A stretch of DNA of 64,000 bases from Paenirhizobium naphthalenivorans (GCF_007992095.1 NZ_BJZP01000002.1:124001-188000), one strand, 5' to 3'; positions 36,050-45,156 are shown, numbered from the stretch's first letter. Notes: generated by a model from the letters alone, not told the origin. Numbers and translations: made by a program.

Positions 36050-36187
36050 ATGACGAAGCGTACCTTTCAACCTTCCAAGCTTGTTCGCAAGCGTCGCCAC
36101 GGCTTCCGTGCGCGTATGGCCACCAAGGGCGGCCGCAAGGTTCTTGTTGCCCGCCGCGCCCGCGGTCGCAACCGCCTCTCGGCCTAA
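36050..36187 (+). CDS. rpmH: 50S ribosomal protein L34
   Basis: 45 residues: [20 protein letters not shown] then a second basic half ending NRLSA. This is the near-invariant L34 sequence with the usual one- or two-residue N-terminal difference. L34 binds 23S rRNA near the peptide exit region. It precedes rnpA by 27 bases, the gene order found in most bacteria. The upstream sequence is AT-rich (ATTAAATAA) with no strong Shine-Dalgarno. Confidence 0.97.
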   Translation: MTKRTFQPSKLVRKRRHGFRARMATKGGRKVLVARRARGRNRLSA

Positions 36188-36214
36188 AGGCCGGGCTTGC
36201 CCGAGACCGGGCGA

Positions 36215-36604
36215 ATGAATGCAGATAAAGAGAAACAAACTGTCGGGCGGCTGAAAAGCCGGCCGCAGTTTCTTGCCGTTCGCGCCGGCGAAAAGCGCAG
36301 GGGCAGCCTGTTCCTCCTCGAGGTTCTCGATCGAAAGGCGCCCGAGACCGAACCCCGGGTTGGTTTCACGGTCACCAAGAAGCATGGCAACGCCGTCGAG
36401 CGCAATCGCATGCGCCGCCGCCTCAAAGAGGCCGTTCGACTGAATGCGGCGTTTGCAATGCAGCCCGGACACGACTATGTCATTGTCGCCCGCAGGGATG
36501 TGCTCGATGCACCCTTTGCGCGGCTTGCCGCGCAACTGGCCGACCGGATCAAGGCCAGACCGAAAAACGCACGGTCCCCCGCGACCGATTCCAGGAAAGT
36601 CTGA
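36215..36604 (+). CDS. rnpA: Ribonuclease P protein component
   Basis: 129 residues; basic cofactor of the RNase P ribozyme that trims tRNA 5' ends. The family core is visible: [41 protein letters not shown] (the RNR signature that contacts RNA), and [15 protein letters not shown] 36215 is preferred; a TTG at 36197 is in frame but lacks a better ribosome binding site. Its TGA shares the A with the yidC ATG (TGATG), so the two are translationally coupled. Confidence 0.94.
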   Translation: MNADKEKQTVGRLKSRPQFLAVRAGEKRRGSLFLLEVLDRKAPETEPRVGFTVTKKHGNAVERNRMRRRLKEAVRLNAAFAMQPGHDYVIVARRDVLDAPFARLAAQLADRIKARPKNARSPATDSRKV

Positions 36605-38463
36605 TGCAAAACAACCGCAATTACTTCATCGCGATTGCCCTGTCTGTGCTGATCGTTCTCGGCTGGCAGTACTTCATCATGAGTCCGCGGATCGAAGCGC
36701 AGCGGCAGGCCGAAGAAGCTCGCCTTGCCCAGGAAGCCACGACGACGCAACCGAACGCCGCGGCACCGGCCGCCGGGACCATCGCTGGCAGCTTGCCGGG
36801 CAGCACCGCCCAGGCCGCCGCCGAAGCAAACCGCGACGAAGCGATCGCCAAGACAGCCCGCGTGGCGATCGACACACCGGCGCTTGTCGGCTCGATCAAT
36901 CTGACCGGCGCCCGGTTTGACGACCTGAAACTCAAGGAATACCGGGAGACCGTCGACCCGACGAGCCCGATCATCACACTGTTCAACCCGGCCGACACCA
37001 CGGACGGCTACTTCACCGAACTCGGCTACATTGCCGGCGAAAATGCCGGCACGGCTCCCGGTCCAGCTACGGTCTGGACGCTGGCCAGCGGCGACAAGCT
37101 GACCCAGGCGACACCGGTGACGCTCTCCTTCACCAACGACGCGGGACTGACATTCCTGCGCAAGATCTCCGTCGATGAGCATTATATGTTCACCGTCGAA
37201 GACACGATCAGCAATACCGGAACGGCCGCTGCCTCGATTGCACCTTACGGCCGCATCACGCGGTACAACAAGCCAACGACGGCATCTGTCTACGTCCTGC
37301 ACGAGGGCTTTCTCGGTGTTATTGGCAAGGAAGGCGGCCTGGTCGAAGAAAAGTACAGCGCCATCGAGAAGGAATCGATGACCAACGCCAAGGCGACCGG
37401 CGGCTGGATGGGCATCACCGACAAGTATTGGGCGGCAGCACTCGTACCGCCGCAGGCGATCGCCTATGATTCCCGCTTCTCCCACTTCACCGATGGGCAG
37501 CCGCGTTTCCAGGCAGACTACAAGAACGACGCCGTTTCCATTGCGCCAGGCCAGTCCACAAGCCTCAAGACGCTTGTCTTCGCCGGCGCCAAGGAAGTGC
37601 CCGTCGTTGACGGGTATGCACGTGACAATTCCTGGTTCGGCAAGGTTTTCGCGAACCTGGTTGGCGGCAAGACGGAAACCGTAACGAATTACGAAGTGCC
37701 TCGCTTCGACCTCCTGATCGATTGGGGCTGGTTCTACTTCTTCACCAAGCCGATGTTCATGCTGATGGATTTCTTCTTCCGTCTGGTTGGCAACTTCGGC
37801 ATCGCCATCCTGCTGACCACCATCGTCGTCAAGGCTATCTTCTTCCCGCTCGCCAGCAAGCAGTATGCCTCCATGGCAAACATGAAGCGCATGCAGCCGA
37901 AAATGGAAGAGCTGAAGGCCAAGTATGGCGACGACAAGATGGCGCTTCAGAAGGCGATGATGGAGCTCTATAAGACCGAGAAGATCAATCCGGTCGCCGG
38001 CTGCTGGCCGGTGCTGTTGCAGATCCCGGTCTTCTTCTCGCTCTACAAGGTGATCTACGTCACGATCGAAATGCGCCATGCGCCGTTCTTCGGCTGGATC
38101 CAGGACCTTTCGGCCCCCGATCCGACGACGTTCATCAATCTCTTCGGCCTGCTGCCGTTCGAGGCCCCGAGCTTCCTGCATCTCGGCATCTGGCCGATCA
38201 TCATGGGTGTCACCATGTGGCTTCAGATGCGTATGAACCCGACACCGCCGGACCCGACCCAGGCGATGCTGTTCAACTGGATGCCGCTGATCTTCACCTT
38301 CATGCTCGGCTCCTTTCCGGCCGGTCTGGTCATCTACTGGGCCTGGAACAACACGCTTTCGATCACGCAGCAGTCGATCATCATGAAGCGTCACGGCGCC
38401 AAGATCGAGTTGATCGACAACATCAAGCGTATGTTCCGGCGAAAGCCCACTGAGACGAAGTAA
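36604..38463 (+). CDS. yidC: Membrane protein insertase YidC
   Basis: 619 residues; inserts and folds inner-membrane proteins, alone or with SecYEG. An N-terminal anchor (YFIAIALSVLIVLGWQYFIM), a low-complexity Ala/Thr linker, a large periplasmic P1 domain of about 300 residues, then the 60 kDa core with five helices: NFGIAILLTTIVVKAIFFPL, the cytoplasmic hairpin KRMQPKMEELKAKYGDDKM, and LPLIFTFMLGSF-type C-terminal helices. Length matches rhizobial YidC. A strong terminator follows it. Confidence 0.96.
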   Translation: MQNNRNYFIAIALSVLIVLGWQYFIMSPRIEAQRQAEEARLAQEATTTQPNAAAPAAGTIAGSLPGSTAQAAAEANRDEAIAKTARVAIDTPALVGSINLTGARFDDLKLKEYRETVDPTSPIITLFNPADTTDGYFTELGYIAGENAGTAPGPATVWTLASGDKLTQATPVTLSFTNDAGLTFLRKISVDEHYMFTVEDTISNTGTAAASIAPYGRITRYNKPTTASVYVLHEGFLGVIGKEGGLVEEKYSAIEKESMTNAKATGGWMGITDKYWAAALVPPQAIAYDSRFSHFTDGQPRFQADYKNDAVSIAPGQSTSLKTLVFAGAKEVPVVDGYARDNSWFGKVFANLVGGKTETVTNYEVPRFDLLIDWGWFYFFTKPMFMLMDFFFRLVGNFGIAILLTTIVVKAIFFPLASKQYASMANMKRMQPKMEELKAKYGDDKMALQKAMMELYKTEKINPVAGCWPVLLQIPVFFSLYKVIYVTIEMRHAPFFGWIQDLSAPDPTTFINLFGLLPFEAPSFLHLGIWPIIMGVTMWLQMRMNPTPPDPTQAMLFNWMPLIFTFMLGSFPAGLVIYWAWNNTLSITQQSIIMKRHGAKIELIDNIKRMFRRKPTETK

Positions 38464-38468
38464 CCAGA

Positions 38469-38499
38469 TAAGCCCCGGTTAGCCGGGGCTTATTTCTTT
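38469..38499 (+). terminator. Intrinsic terminator after yidC
   Basis: Perfect 10-base-pair stem TAAGCCCCGG / CCGGGGCTTA with a TTAG loop (38469-38492), then TTTCTTT. It lies 5 bases past the yidC stop, so engB 100 bases downstream needs its own promoter or read-through. Confidence 0.85.
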
Positions 38500-38598
38500 G
38501 CCCCCGCGTGACCCTCGGATTGCGGGGCAAGACCATGCTCTTGACATCCAGTGGCAAAATGGCCGGGATGGCCGAGCCAAACGACAAAGGACCACAGC

Positions 38599-39258
38599 AT
38601 GACAGCGACACGGCCGGATGGCGATAAGCCCCTGTTCGGACGTCCGTGGATTTTCATCCGCGGCGTGCCGTCGATGGACTTCCTACCGCCGGAAGGCCCA
38701 CTCGAAGTGGCCTTCGCCGGCCGCTCCAATGTCGGCAAGTCATCGCTGATCAATGCGCTGGTCGGGCAGAGGGGACTCGCCCGTACATCGAATACGCCCG
38801 GCCGCACGCAGGAACTCAATTATTTCGTTCCAGACGGTTACTCCGGCGCAGCCGGCGACCTGCCTCCGATGGCGCTGGTGGACATGCCCGGCTATGGCTA
38901 TGCCCAGGCGCCAAAGGAACATGTCGACGCCTGGACAAGACTGGTGTTCGATTATCTGCGCGGCCGGGCGACGCTGAAACGCGTCTACGTGCTGATCGAC
39001 AGCCGTCACGGCATCAAGAAGAACGATGACGAGGTGCTCGACCTGCTGGACAAGGCCGCGGTCTCCTACCAGATCGTGCTGACCAAGACCGACAAGATCA
39101 AAGAGGCTGGCGTGCCGCGGCTAATTGCCGAAACGCTTGAGAAGATCAAGAAGCGCCCGGCTGCCTATCCCTTCATCATCGCCACCTCCTCGGAAAAAGG
39201 GAATGGCCTCGACGATCTGCGCGCGGCAATCCTCGAGACCATCAGCCAGTCTAACTGA
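38599..39258 (+). CDS. engB: Ribosome biogenesis GTPase EngB (YihA/YsxC)
   Basis: 219 residues. GTPase motifs in order: G1 [17 protein letters not shown]2 around the Thr in [13 protein letters not shown]3 [10 protein letters not shown]4 LTKTDK, G5 TSSEKGNG. Needed for 50S subunit maturation. The ATG at 38599 follows AAAGGACCACAGC. In related rhizobia argB usually comes next (from memory); here a three-gene sigma-factor module stands between them. Confidence 0.94.
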   Translation: MTATRPDGDKPLFGRPWIFIRGVPSMDFLPPEGPLEVAFAGRSNVGKSSLINALVGQRGLARTSNTPGRTQELNYFVPDGYSGAAGDLPPMALVDMPGYGYAQAPKEHVDAWTRLVFDYLRGRATLKRVYVLIDSRHGIKKNDDEVLDLLDKAAVSYQIVLTKTDKIKEAGVPRLIAETLEKIKKRPAAYPFIIATSSEKGNGLDDLRAAILETISQSN

Positions 39259-39281
39259 CCCATTGCGCCACATTCTGTAAT

Positions 39282-39310
39282 GGGCCGCCCCGCCGATGAC
39301 GGGGCAGCCC
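39282..39310. terminator. Hairpin between convergent engB and fasciclin genes
   Basis: Stem of GGGC and GCCCCG paired with CGGGGC and GCCC (one mismatch pair at 39286/39306), 7-base loop, no T-run. Placed 23 bases past engB and 6 bases before the end of the convergent gene, it could stop both. Confidence 0.5.
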
Positions 39311-39316
39311 TGTGGT

Positions 39317-39874
39317 TCAGGCCTTCGGCAGCAGAACCTTGTCGATGACATGGATCACGCCGTTCGACTGCTTGACGTCGGCGATGGTCACAATCGCCAC
39401 ACCGCCATTCTCGTCGGTCAGGGTGATCTTGTCCCCGTCCATCTTCGCCTGAAGCATGCAGCCGCCAACGGTCTTGACCGGATGGCTACCGCCGTCATCA
39501 GCAATCATCTTGCCAATCGCGCCGGACATGACATCGGCCGCCACGACGTGGCAGGTCAGCACCTTGGTCAACTGATCTTTGTTTTCAGGCTTCAGCAGTG
39601 TGTCGACGGTCCCGGCCGGCAGTGCGTCGAAGGCCGCATTGACCGGGGCGAAAACGGTGAACGGCCCCTCGCCCGAAAGGGTCTCGACCAGACCCGCAGC
39701 CTTGACGGCGGCGACCAGCGTGGTGTGGTCCTTGGAATTGACGGCATTTTCGACGATATTCTTGTCTTCATACATGGCGGCACCGCCGACCATCGGGTTT
39801 TCGGCATGGGCAGCGGCAGTGCCAGCTGCGAGTGCGACGGCAAGGGTAAGCGGGCGAAGGGTGGTCTTGAACAT
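39317..39874 (-). CDS. Secreted fasciclin-domain protein
   Basis: 185 residues. Signal peptide (LRPLTLAVALAAGTAAAHA) then one FAS1 domain: NIVENAVNSKDHTTLVAAVK, GPFTVFAPVNAAFDALPAG (H1 motif), and NGVIHVIDKVLLP (H2 motif). FAS1 domains mediate adhesion or matrix contact. ATG 39874 has GAGGAAACCGAA upstream; the longer frame is not supported. It lies just downstream of an RskA-type anti-sigma gene and ECF sigma gene on the same strand, the same partnership as mycobacterial MPT70/83 with SigK-RskA, so it is the likely regulon member. Confidence 0.9.
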   Translation of the reverse strand: MFKTTLRPLTLAVALAAGTAAAHAENPMVGGAAMYEDKNIVENAVNSKDHTTLVAAVKAAGLVETLSGEGPFTVFAPVNAAFDALPAGTVDTLLKPENKDQLTKVLTCHVVAADVMSGAIGKMIADDGGSHPVKTVGGCMLQAKMDGDKITLTDENGGVAIVTIADVKQSNGVIHVIDKVLLPKA

Positions 39875-39908
39875 TTCGGTTTCCTCTGTCCTGGTGTTCT
39901 CGATGCGT

Positions 39909-39938
39909 CCTCGGCGGCGTGATTGCCGTCCGGGATGG
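39909..39938 (-). promoter_or_regulatory. Candidate ECF promoter of the fasciclin gene
   Basis: Minus strand CCATCC (39938-39933), 18-base spacer, CCGAGG (39914-39909), 35 bases before the ATG. The mycobacterial SigK consensus I recall is CCATCC and CCGAAT with a 16-17-base spacer; the first element is identical, the second 4 of 6. No copy is evident upstream of the sigma gene itself. Confidence 0.3.
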
Positions 39939-40083
39939 TTGTTTCGATCCCTTGCGGGGAACATCAACAAGGACGAGAGCGGGACAAGAGAAGTTTCAGT
40001 TAGGCCGCAGAAAATCTAAGAAAGTCTATTTTATTGATTTTGCTGACTTCAATTGAGTTGCGCGCACCAAATACATGCGCCGT

Positions 40084-40806
40084 TCAAAGATGTGTCGGGC
40101 CAAGTGCGATTACCGGACCGGTCGCCTGCCCGGTCGGGGAGCCGCCGAAGGGCTCGAGGCTGACAGCAAGGATTGCACCTTCGGTAAAGAGAGAGCGCAT
40201 CTCGTTGGGAACGACGAGTTCCCCTTCCCCGGTCTGTGGCAAGACCCCAAGCGAACGCGGTGCCGCGTCGTCCTCGATCAGCCAGAGTTCGAGCGATTTT
40301 TGCCGCTGTTCGCCGGTTGCGACGGGGGTGAGCTGCAGGCGGCCGGAACCCTGGTCATAGCGCGCAACGAGACTGATTACGCTGTCCTTGCCGGCAAGCT
40401 CTGCGACGAGCGGCGGGGGCCCGGCCGGGCGGCCCAGCAAGCCTGTCTCTCCTCCCGAGAGAACGACGACTGCGGCGGCACAGGCAAAGGCGAGCCCTCG
40501 CCAGAACGCCAGCGAGGCCCATAAGTTGCCAAGCGGCGCCCAGGGCGAAGCCTGCGGAAGCGGCGGAAAGATCCGGTTTTCTATCCTGGAAAACAGCGCT
40601 TCCGGCGGATGCTCATGGCCGTAGTCGTCATTGAACTGAGAAAGATTGTCTTCCCAACGCCGGACAATGATCCCGAAGGACCGGTCCTGGCGCAGCCGTT
40701 CCTCTACCTGCTTGCGCTCCTCGACACCGAGTACACCGAGCACATATTCTCCGGCGAGCACTTCGTCCCGCGACCGGTCACCCTTGCTCTGGTCTGGCGT
40801 CGTCAT
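40084..40806 (-). CDS. RskA-type anti-sigma factor
   Basis: 240 residues: a cytoplasmic anti-sigma domain (RDEVLAGEYVLGVLGVEERK), one membrane helix (FWRGLAFACAAAVVVLSGG, about residue 105-125), and a periplasmic RskA C-terminal domain (SLELWLIEDDAAPRSLGVLP). It lacks the zinc-binding His-Cys3 motif of ChrR/ZAS factors. It overlaps the sigma gene by 29 bases, so the pair is cotranslated. Release of sigma would need proteolysis or a redox switch; the periplasmic domain has no cysteine, unlike the redox-sensing mycobacterial RskA, so the trigger differs. Confidence 0.88.
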   Translation of the reverse strand: MTTPDQSKGDRSRDEVLAGEYVLGVLGVEERKQVEERLRQDRSFGIIVRRWEDNLSQFNDDYGHEHPPEALFSRIENRIFPPLPQASPWAPLGNLWASLAFWRGLAFACAAAVVVLSGGETGLLGRPAGPPPLVAELAGKDSVISLVARYDQGSGRLQLTPVATGEQRQKSLELWLIEDDAAPRSLGVLPQTGEGELVVPNEMRSLFTEGAILAVSLEPFGGSPTGQATGPVIALGPTHL

Positions 40807-41338
40807 TCATGCACTCTCTCAATTTCAACAGGCTGCGGCGCAACCATGTGCGCATCGTATTCAGGGGAACCTCGAACCGATCAGCCAGCTCCTGATAAGA
40901 CAAGCCCTCCACATAGGCATGCCTGACGGCACGTGCGCGATCAGGATCCAACTCTTGCAGACAGCTGTCAATCCGCTTTCCTTCCGAGCGCAGCACAGCA
41001 CTCTGTTCCGGATTGGCGGCACTGTCGGTAAGGTCGGCCACGGCCTCCAGTTCCTGCGTCGGCGCACGTCTGGCCCGCAGCCGATCGATGCAATGATAGC
41101 GGGCGATTGCCGCAAGCCATCCCATCCCACCGTTTCCCGAGGCGGCAAAACTCTCAGCGCGCTGCCATATCTTGACGAACACGTCCTGCAACGCCTCCTC
41201 CGCATCGGCCCTGTCTCGCAAGATACGCAGGCAGATGACAAAAAGTTTCGGCGACAGGCGATTATAGAGCAAGGAGAAGGCCGAGCGATCCTTCAGAGCC
41301 ACCCGACTCAACAGCATGGAAATTTCGTCGCTTGGCAT
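40778..41338 (-). CDS. ECF-family sigma-70 factor (SigK-like)
   Basis: 186 residues with only regions 2 and 4. Region 2 has DAEEALQDVFVKIWQRAESF and WLAAIARYHCIDRLRARR; region 4 has LSYQELADRFEVPLNTMRTW and LRRSLLKLRE. The combination with an overlapping RskA-type anti-sigma and a fasciclin gene places it near the SigK (ECF19) group. The ATG at 41338 is in the divergent gap to argB. Confidence 0.92.
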   Translation of the reverse strand: MPSDEISMLLSRVALKDRSAFSLLYNRLSPKLFVICLRILRDRADAEEALQDVFVKIWQRAESFAASGNGGMGWLAAIARYHCIDRLRARRAPTQELEAVADLTDSAANPEQSAVLRSEGKRIDSCLQELDPDRARAVRHAYVEGLSYQELADRFEVPLNTMRTWLRRSLLKLRECMNDDARPEQG

Positions 41339-41520
41339 CGGCCTTCGGACCCTCTCCTCCAGACAGCCCCTAGCCCGGGCGCCATTTCCGTTATGTCTTT
41401 GATAAACACTACGCCCTCCAGGCGATGACGGATCATCAGCCGCGCTTATCTTTACCCCGGATTATTCCATCCCGGCCAATCTTGCGCTAAAAGGCCGCGA
41501 ACCAACGACGAGGGCACCCC

Positions 41521-42408
41521 ATGACGGCTTCCGAGAGTGAAATCCAGGCGCGGCTTCTTGCGCAGGCTCTGCCTTTCATGCAGCGCTATGAAAACAAGAC
41601 CATCGTCGTGAAATACGGTGGACACGCCATGGGCGATTCCGAACTCGGTAAGGCCTTCGCCGCTGACATCGCGCTTCTCAAGCAGTCGGGCGTCAACCCT
41701 ATTGTCGTGCATGGCGGCGGGCCGCAGATCGGTGCCATGCTCGCCAAGATGGGCATCGAATCTAAGTTCGAAGGCGGCCTGCGCGTTACCGACGAAAGAA
41801 CCGTCGAGATCGTTGAAATGGTTTTGGCCGGCTCGATCAACAAGGAGATCGTCGCCCTCATCAACCAGACCGGCGAATGGGCGATCGGCCTGTGCGGCAA
41901 AGACGGTAACATGGTCTTCGCTGAAAAGGCCAAGAAGACAGTCATCGATCCCGATTCCAACATCGAGCGCGCGCTCGATCTTGGCTTCGTCGGCGAGGTG
42001 GTCGAAGTCGATCGCACGCTGCTCGACCTACTTGCCAAGTCGGAAATGATCCCGGTCATTGCCCCGGTTGCGCCAGGCCGCGACGGCCACACATACAACA
42101 TCAATGCCGACACTTTCGCCGGCGCGATTGCCGGAGCCCTGCGCGCCACCCGCCTGCTGTTTCTTACCGATGTTCCAGGTGTCCTCAACAAGAACGGCGA
42201 GCTGATCAAGGAGCTTTCGGTCGCCGAGGCCCGCGCGTTGATCAAGAACGGCACGATCTCCGGCGGCATGATCCCCAAGGTTGAAACCTGCATCGAGGCC
42301 ATCCAAGCCGGCGTGCAGGGCGTGGTCATCCTGAACGGAAAGGTCTCGCATGCGGTCCTGCTCGAGATTTTCACCGAAGGTGGAGCCGGCACGCTGATTG
42401 TTCCCTGA
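41521..42408 (+). CDS. argB: Acetylglutamate kinase
   Basis: 295 residues; phosphorylates N-acetylglutamate, the second step of arginine synthesis and the site of arginine feedback. [19 protein letters not shown] (phosphate site), [18 protein letters not shown] and [20 protein letters not shown] (acetylglutamate site), [15 protein letters not shown], and [15 protein letters not shown]. An N-terminal extra helix ([20 protein letters not shown]) marks the arginine-sensitive hexameric type. GAGGGCACCCC precedes the ATG. Confidence 0.96.
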   Translation: MTASESEIQARLLAQALPFMQRYENKTIVVKYGGHAMGDSELGKAFAADIALLKQSGVNPIVVHGGGPQIGAMLAKMGIESKFEGGLRVTDERTVEIVEMVLAGSINKEIVALINQTGEWAIGLCGKDGNMVFAEKAKKTVIDPDSNIERALDLGFVGEVVEVDRTLLDLLAKSEMIPVIAPVAPGRDGHTYNINADTFAGAIAGALRATRLLFLTDVPGVLNKNGELIKELSVAEARALIKNGTISGGMIPKVETCIEAIQAGVQGVVILNGKVSHAVLLEIFTEGGAGTLIVP

Positions 42409-42429
42409 CAGCTAAAAGCCAAGCCGGTT

Positions 42430-42969
42430 TCAAAGGGCAAAGAGCCCGACCGGCCGCATCTGCCCTTCGTGGCGCAGGAGCCATTTCTTGCGCCACAACC
42501 CGCCACCATATCCGGTCAGCGTGCCGTCAGAGCCGATGCAACGGTGGCATGGGATGATGACGATCGGATTTGCGCCGTTGGCCTTGCCAACCGCCCGCAC
42601 TGTTTCCATGCCGCCGACATTCCTCGCGATATCGCCATAGGAGCAGGTTTCGCCAAGCGGCACGCTGAGGAGTTCCGCCCAGACCTTCCGCTCGAATTCA
42701 CTACCGGACGGCGCGAGCGGCACGGTAAAGTCTAAGAGTTCGCCGGCGAAATAGGCTTTCAACTGCCTGCCTGTCGCCGCCGTGATCGCATTGCCGCCAG
42801 GCATGACATCCAGGCCGAGGTGGCGGCGTTGCCGTTCCAGCCGTTCGTCCGGTGACCCGTCACCCTCGAAACCCAAAACAAGCAGATGCGTGGCACTGGC
42901 GACCGCGACCAGGTCACCGACCGGCGTATCGAACCACTCGCAACACAGCACCTCCGTCACGCTCCTCAT
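42430..42969 (-). CDS. ogt: Methylated-DNA--[protein]-cysteine S-methyltransferase
   Basis: 179 residues. Repairs O6-methylguanine by irreversible transfer to its cysteine in the motif PIVIIPCHRCIG. The recognition helix is VPLGETCSYGDIARNVGG, with the Arg finger in METVRAVGKANGANP. Ogt type: no N-terminal Ada transcription domain. Convergent with argB, 22 bases apart. Confidence 0.92.
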   Translation of the reverse strand: MRSVTEVLCCEWFDTPVGDLVAVASATHLLVLGFEGDGSPDERLERQRRHLGLDVMPGGNAITAATGRQLKAYFAGELLDFTVPLAPSGSEFERKVWAELLSVPLGETCSYGDIARNVGGMETVRAVGKANGANPIVIIPCHRCIGSDGTLTGYGGGLWRKKWLLRHEGQMRPVGLFAL

Positions 42970-43053
42970 GCTTCCCGCCTGCCGCCAAGACAGATGATAT
43001 TACCCTCTATCGATCGCCGCAACCGGAGCGCACCATCGGTAGACGGATGGCCA

Positions 43054-43968
43054 TCAGACGACGAGCAGCAGCAGGACCCCGGCAACGATCAACAAGCAGC
43101 CAGCCACTTCCAGACGATTGATCGTCTCCTTGAAGAAGAAGACCGAGGAGGCGAAGGTGAAGAGCATTTCGACCTGGGCCAGCGCCTTGACCACAGCCAC
43201 CTGCTGCAGGGTCATCGCCGTGAACCAGCCGAAAGAGGCGGTTGCGCCGACGAAGCCAACTGCAATGCCGATTTTCCAGGCGGCGCCGATGCGTCGAAGC
43301 TCCGCCCGATCGCGCCAGAGCATCCAAATGAGCATGGCAAAAGTCTGCACCAGGATGACGACGACCAGAGTAAAGCTGGCCTGCATGACGCTGTCGGGTG
43401 CCGGCAGGCTGGGCTGGAGCGCCAACGAGGCCGAGCGGTAGGAAATGCCCGAAACACCGAAGAACAGGCCGGAAAGCAGGCCGAGGAGCGCGGTTCGGCT
43501 GACGACCGACGTGAAGAGCGCCGAGAGGCTGAGCGCCGTGCGCGCCACCGAGATCAGCATCACCCCAAACACGGAGACAAGGATGGCCATCACGGTCGGC
43601 AAAGTGATCGTCTCGCCGAATAGCACCAGAGCGATCAGCGCTGCCTGAGCGGGTTCTGTACGAGAATAGGCTGTGCCGACGGCGAAATTACGAAACGAGA
43701 AGAGATGTACCAGCAGGAAGGTCGCCGAGATCTGGGCAAAGGCGCCGATCACCGCCCAGAAGGCGAAGGCACTGTTCGGCACCGGCAGCGGTCGCCCGAG
43801 GCCGAGGTGCAACACCGCCAGATAGGCAAGCGCGAAGGGCACGCCATAGCCGAAGCGAACGAAGGTCGCTCCCGTCGTGCCCATCCGGCCCTTCAGGTAT
43901 TTTTGCAGAACGGAGCGCATATTTTGCAGAAATGCGCTGGCGAAAGTGATGAGGATCCAGGCGGGCAT
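43054..43968 (-). CDS. EamA/DMT family transporter
   Basis: 304 residues, ten predicted membrane helices in two EamA repeats. The first repeat includes TGATFVRFGYGVPFALAYLA and AVGTAYSRTEPAQAALIALV, the second begins near LLGLLSGLFFGVSGISYRSA, and AVVKALAQVEMLFTFASSVF with FFFKETINRLEVAGCLLIVA ends it. Probable drug/metabolite or amino acid efflux pump. Directly downstream of the DAO-family oxidase gene with a 67-base gap, so cotranscription is likely; substrate unknown. Confidence 0.87.
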   Translation of the reverse strand: MPAWILITFASAFLQNMRSVLQKYLKGRMGTTGATFVRFGYGVPFALAYLAVLHLGLGRPLPVPNSAFAFWAVIGAFAQISATFLLVHLFSFRNFAVGTAYSRTEPAQAALIALVLFGETITLPTVMAILVSVFGVMLISVARTALSLSALFTSVVSRTALLGLLSGLFFGVSGISYRSASLALQPSLPAPDSVMQASFTLVVVILVQTFAMLIWMLWRDRAELRRIGAAWKIGIAVGFVGATASFGWFTAMTLQQVAVVKALAQVEMLFTFASSVFFFKETINRLEVAGCLLIVAGVLLLLVV

Positions 43969-44034
43969 GGGGTGCTGTTAGCACCCAGCGGCGGGGAGCG
44001 AAAGCCGGCGATGTTCAGGAAGGCGACGAAACGT

Positions 44035-45156
44035 TCAGAAACGTTGCGGTGAAAAGGTCGTGGGCGCGAGCCCGGCCCGGGCAAAGTCCTCCGGCGCCTC
44101 GCTTGCGGTCAAAAGGGCCGCCGCCAGTGCGCCCAGCGCCGGCGAACTCAGGATACCGTAGCCACCCTGCCCGGCCAGCCAGAAGAAGCGCGCATGGTCT
44201 TTGGCAAACCCCACCACCGGCAGGCGATCCGGCGCGAAGCTGCGCATCCCTGCCCAGCTCTTGGCGACCCGCCTGACGTCCATCGTTGTTGACGTTTCAA
44301 GATGGTGCACCGCCCAGGCGACATCCAGCTCTTCCGGCTGGACATCCCCAGGTTCACAGGGCGTCTCATCGGCGGGAGACACCAGCAGCCTGCCCGCATC
44401 CGGCTTGATGTAGAACTCGTCATCCAGCTCGTTGATCTCCGGCATTGTGCGGGCGTCGACGCCATCCGGCAGGTCAACCAGGATCGCGGTGCGTCGATGC
44501 GGTATGATGCCGAGTGGCGCCAGACCGAAGAGGCGCGCCGTCGGATCCACCCAGCCGCCTGTCGCATTGACCACGATCCGGGCCGCGACCGAGCCAATTT
44601 CGGTGTCGATCCGCCAGTGCCGGCCATCATCACGGGCAGCGTTCACGCCGGCTTTCTGACGGATCTCGACGCCGGCACGGCGGACGCCCTTGCCATAGCC
44701 CTGCAAGAGGCATTCAACCTCGATGTCCCAGAATTCGGGGTCGTAGTAAGCATCGGCGACATAGGCAGGATCAAGGATCGGCATCATCGTCACGGCCTCA
44801 TCGACCGACAGCCGCTGCAGGCCGTCTGTCTTCATTTGCTCTGCGGCGAAATGCGCCTCGAAGCGCTCGCGTTTCTCCACATTGGCGATCATCAATCCGC
44901 CGCGCGGGGAAAGCAGGGGGACATCGCTAAAACCCGCCGGCGGATGATCGAAGAAATCGCGGCTAATGGCTGCAAGCTTGCAGACTTCTGGACTATTGTA
45001 GCGCAAGACGAATTCCGCGGCAGACCGTCCGGTCGAGTGATAGCCGAGGCTTTCCTCGCGTTCGAGCACCACCACCGAGCGGTCGGCACCAAGGAAATAG
45101 GCGAGAGAAAGTCCGGCGATGCCGCCGCCGATAATGGCAATGTCATAGGTCTGCAT
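44035..45156 (-). CDS. FAD-dependent oxidoreductase of the DAO family (amino-acid oxidase-like)
   Basis: 373 residues. FAD dinucleotide motif DIAIIGGGIAGLSLAYFLGA, then VVVLEREESLGYHSTGRSAA, RIVVNATGGWVDPTARLFGL in the middle, and the C-terminal FAD loop FFWLAGQGGYGILSSPALGA. It should oxidise a secondary amine or D-amino acid. The related rhizobial enzymes include glycine oxidase, D-arginine dehydrogenase and opine oxidase subunits. Nearby on the same or opposite strand are a LysR regulator and an amino-acid binding protein, suggesting a small amino-acid uptake/oxidation locus. Confidence 0.88.
   Translation of the reverse strand: MQTYDIAIIGGGIAGLSLAYFLGADRSVVVLEREESLGYHSTGRSAAEFVLRYNSPEVCKLAAISRDFFDHPPAGFSDVPLLSPRGGLMIANVEKRERFEAHFAAEQMKTDGLQRLSVDEAVTMMPILDPAYVADAYYDPEFWDIEVECLLQGYGKGVRRAGVEIRQKAGVNAARDDGRHWRIDTEIGSVAARIVVNATGGWVDPTARLFGLAPLGIIPHRRTAILVDLPDGVDARTMPEINELDDEFYIKPDAGRLLVSPADETPCEPGDVQPEELDVAWAVHHLETSTTMDVRRVAKSWAGMRSFAPDRLPVVGFAKDHARFFWLAGQGGYGILSSPALGALAAALLTASEAPEDFARAGLAPTTFSPQRF

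Noticed and set aside
35575..36187. Chromosomal origin near rpmH
   Set aside because: In some bacteria rpmH is near oriC, but no DnaA boxes or dnaA gene are visible here, and alphaproteobacterial origins are usually elsewhere.
36475..38394. Very long minus-strand open frame (over 600 codons) opposite yidC
   Set aside because: It is the antisense shadow of yidC and rnpA: Arg/Asp/Gly-rich, no domains and no ribosome binding site; the plus strand encodes intact, well-conserved proteins.
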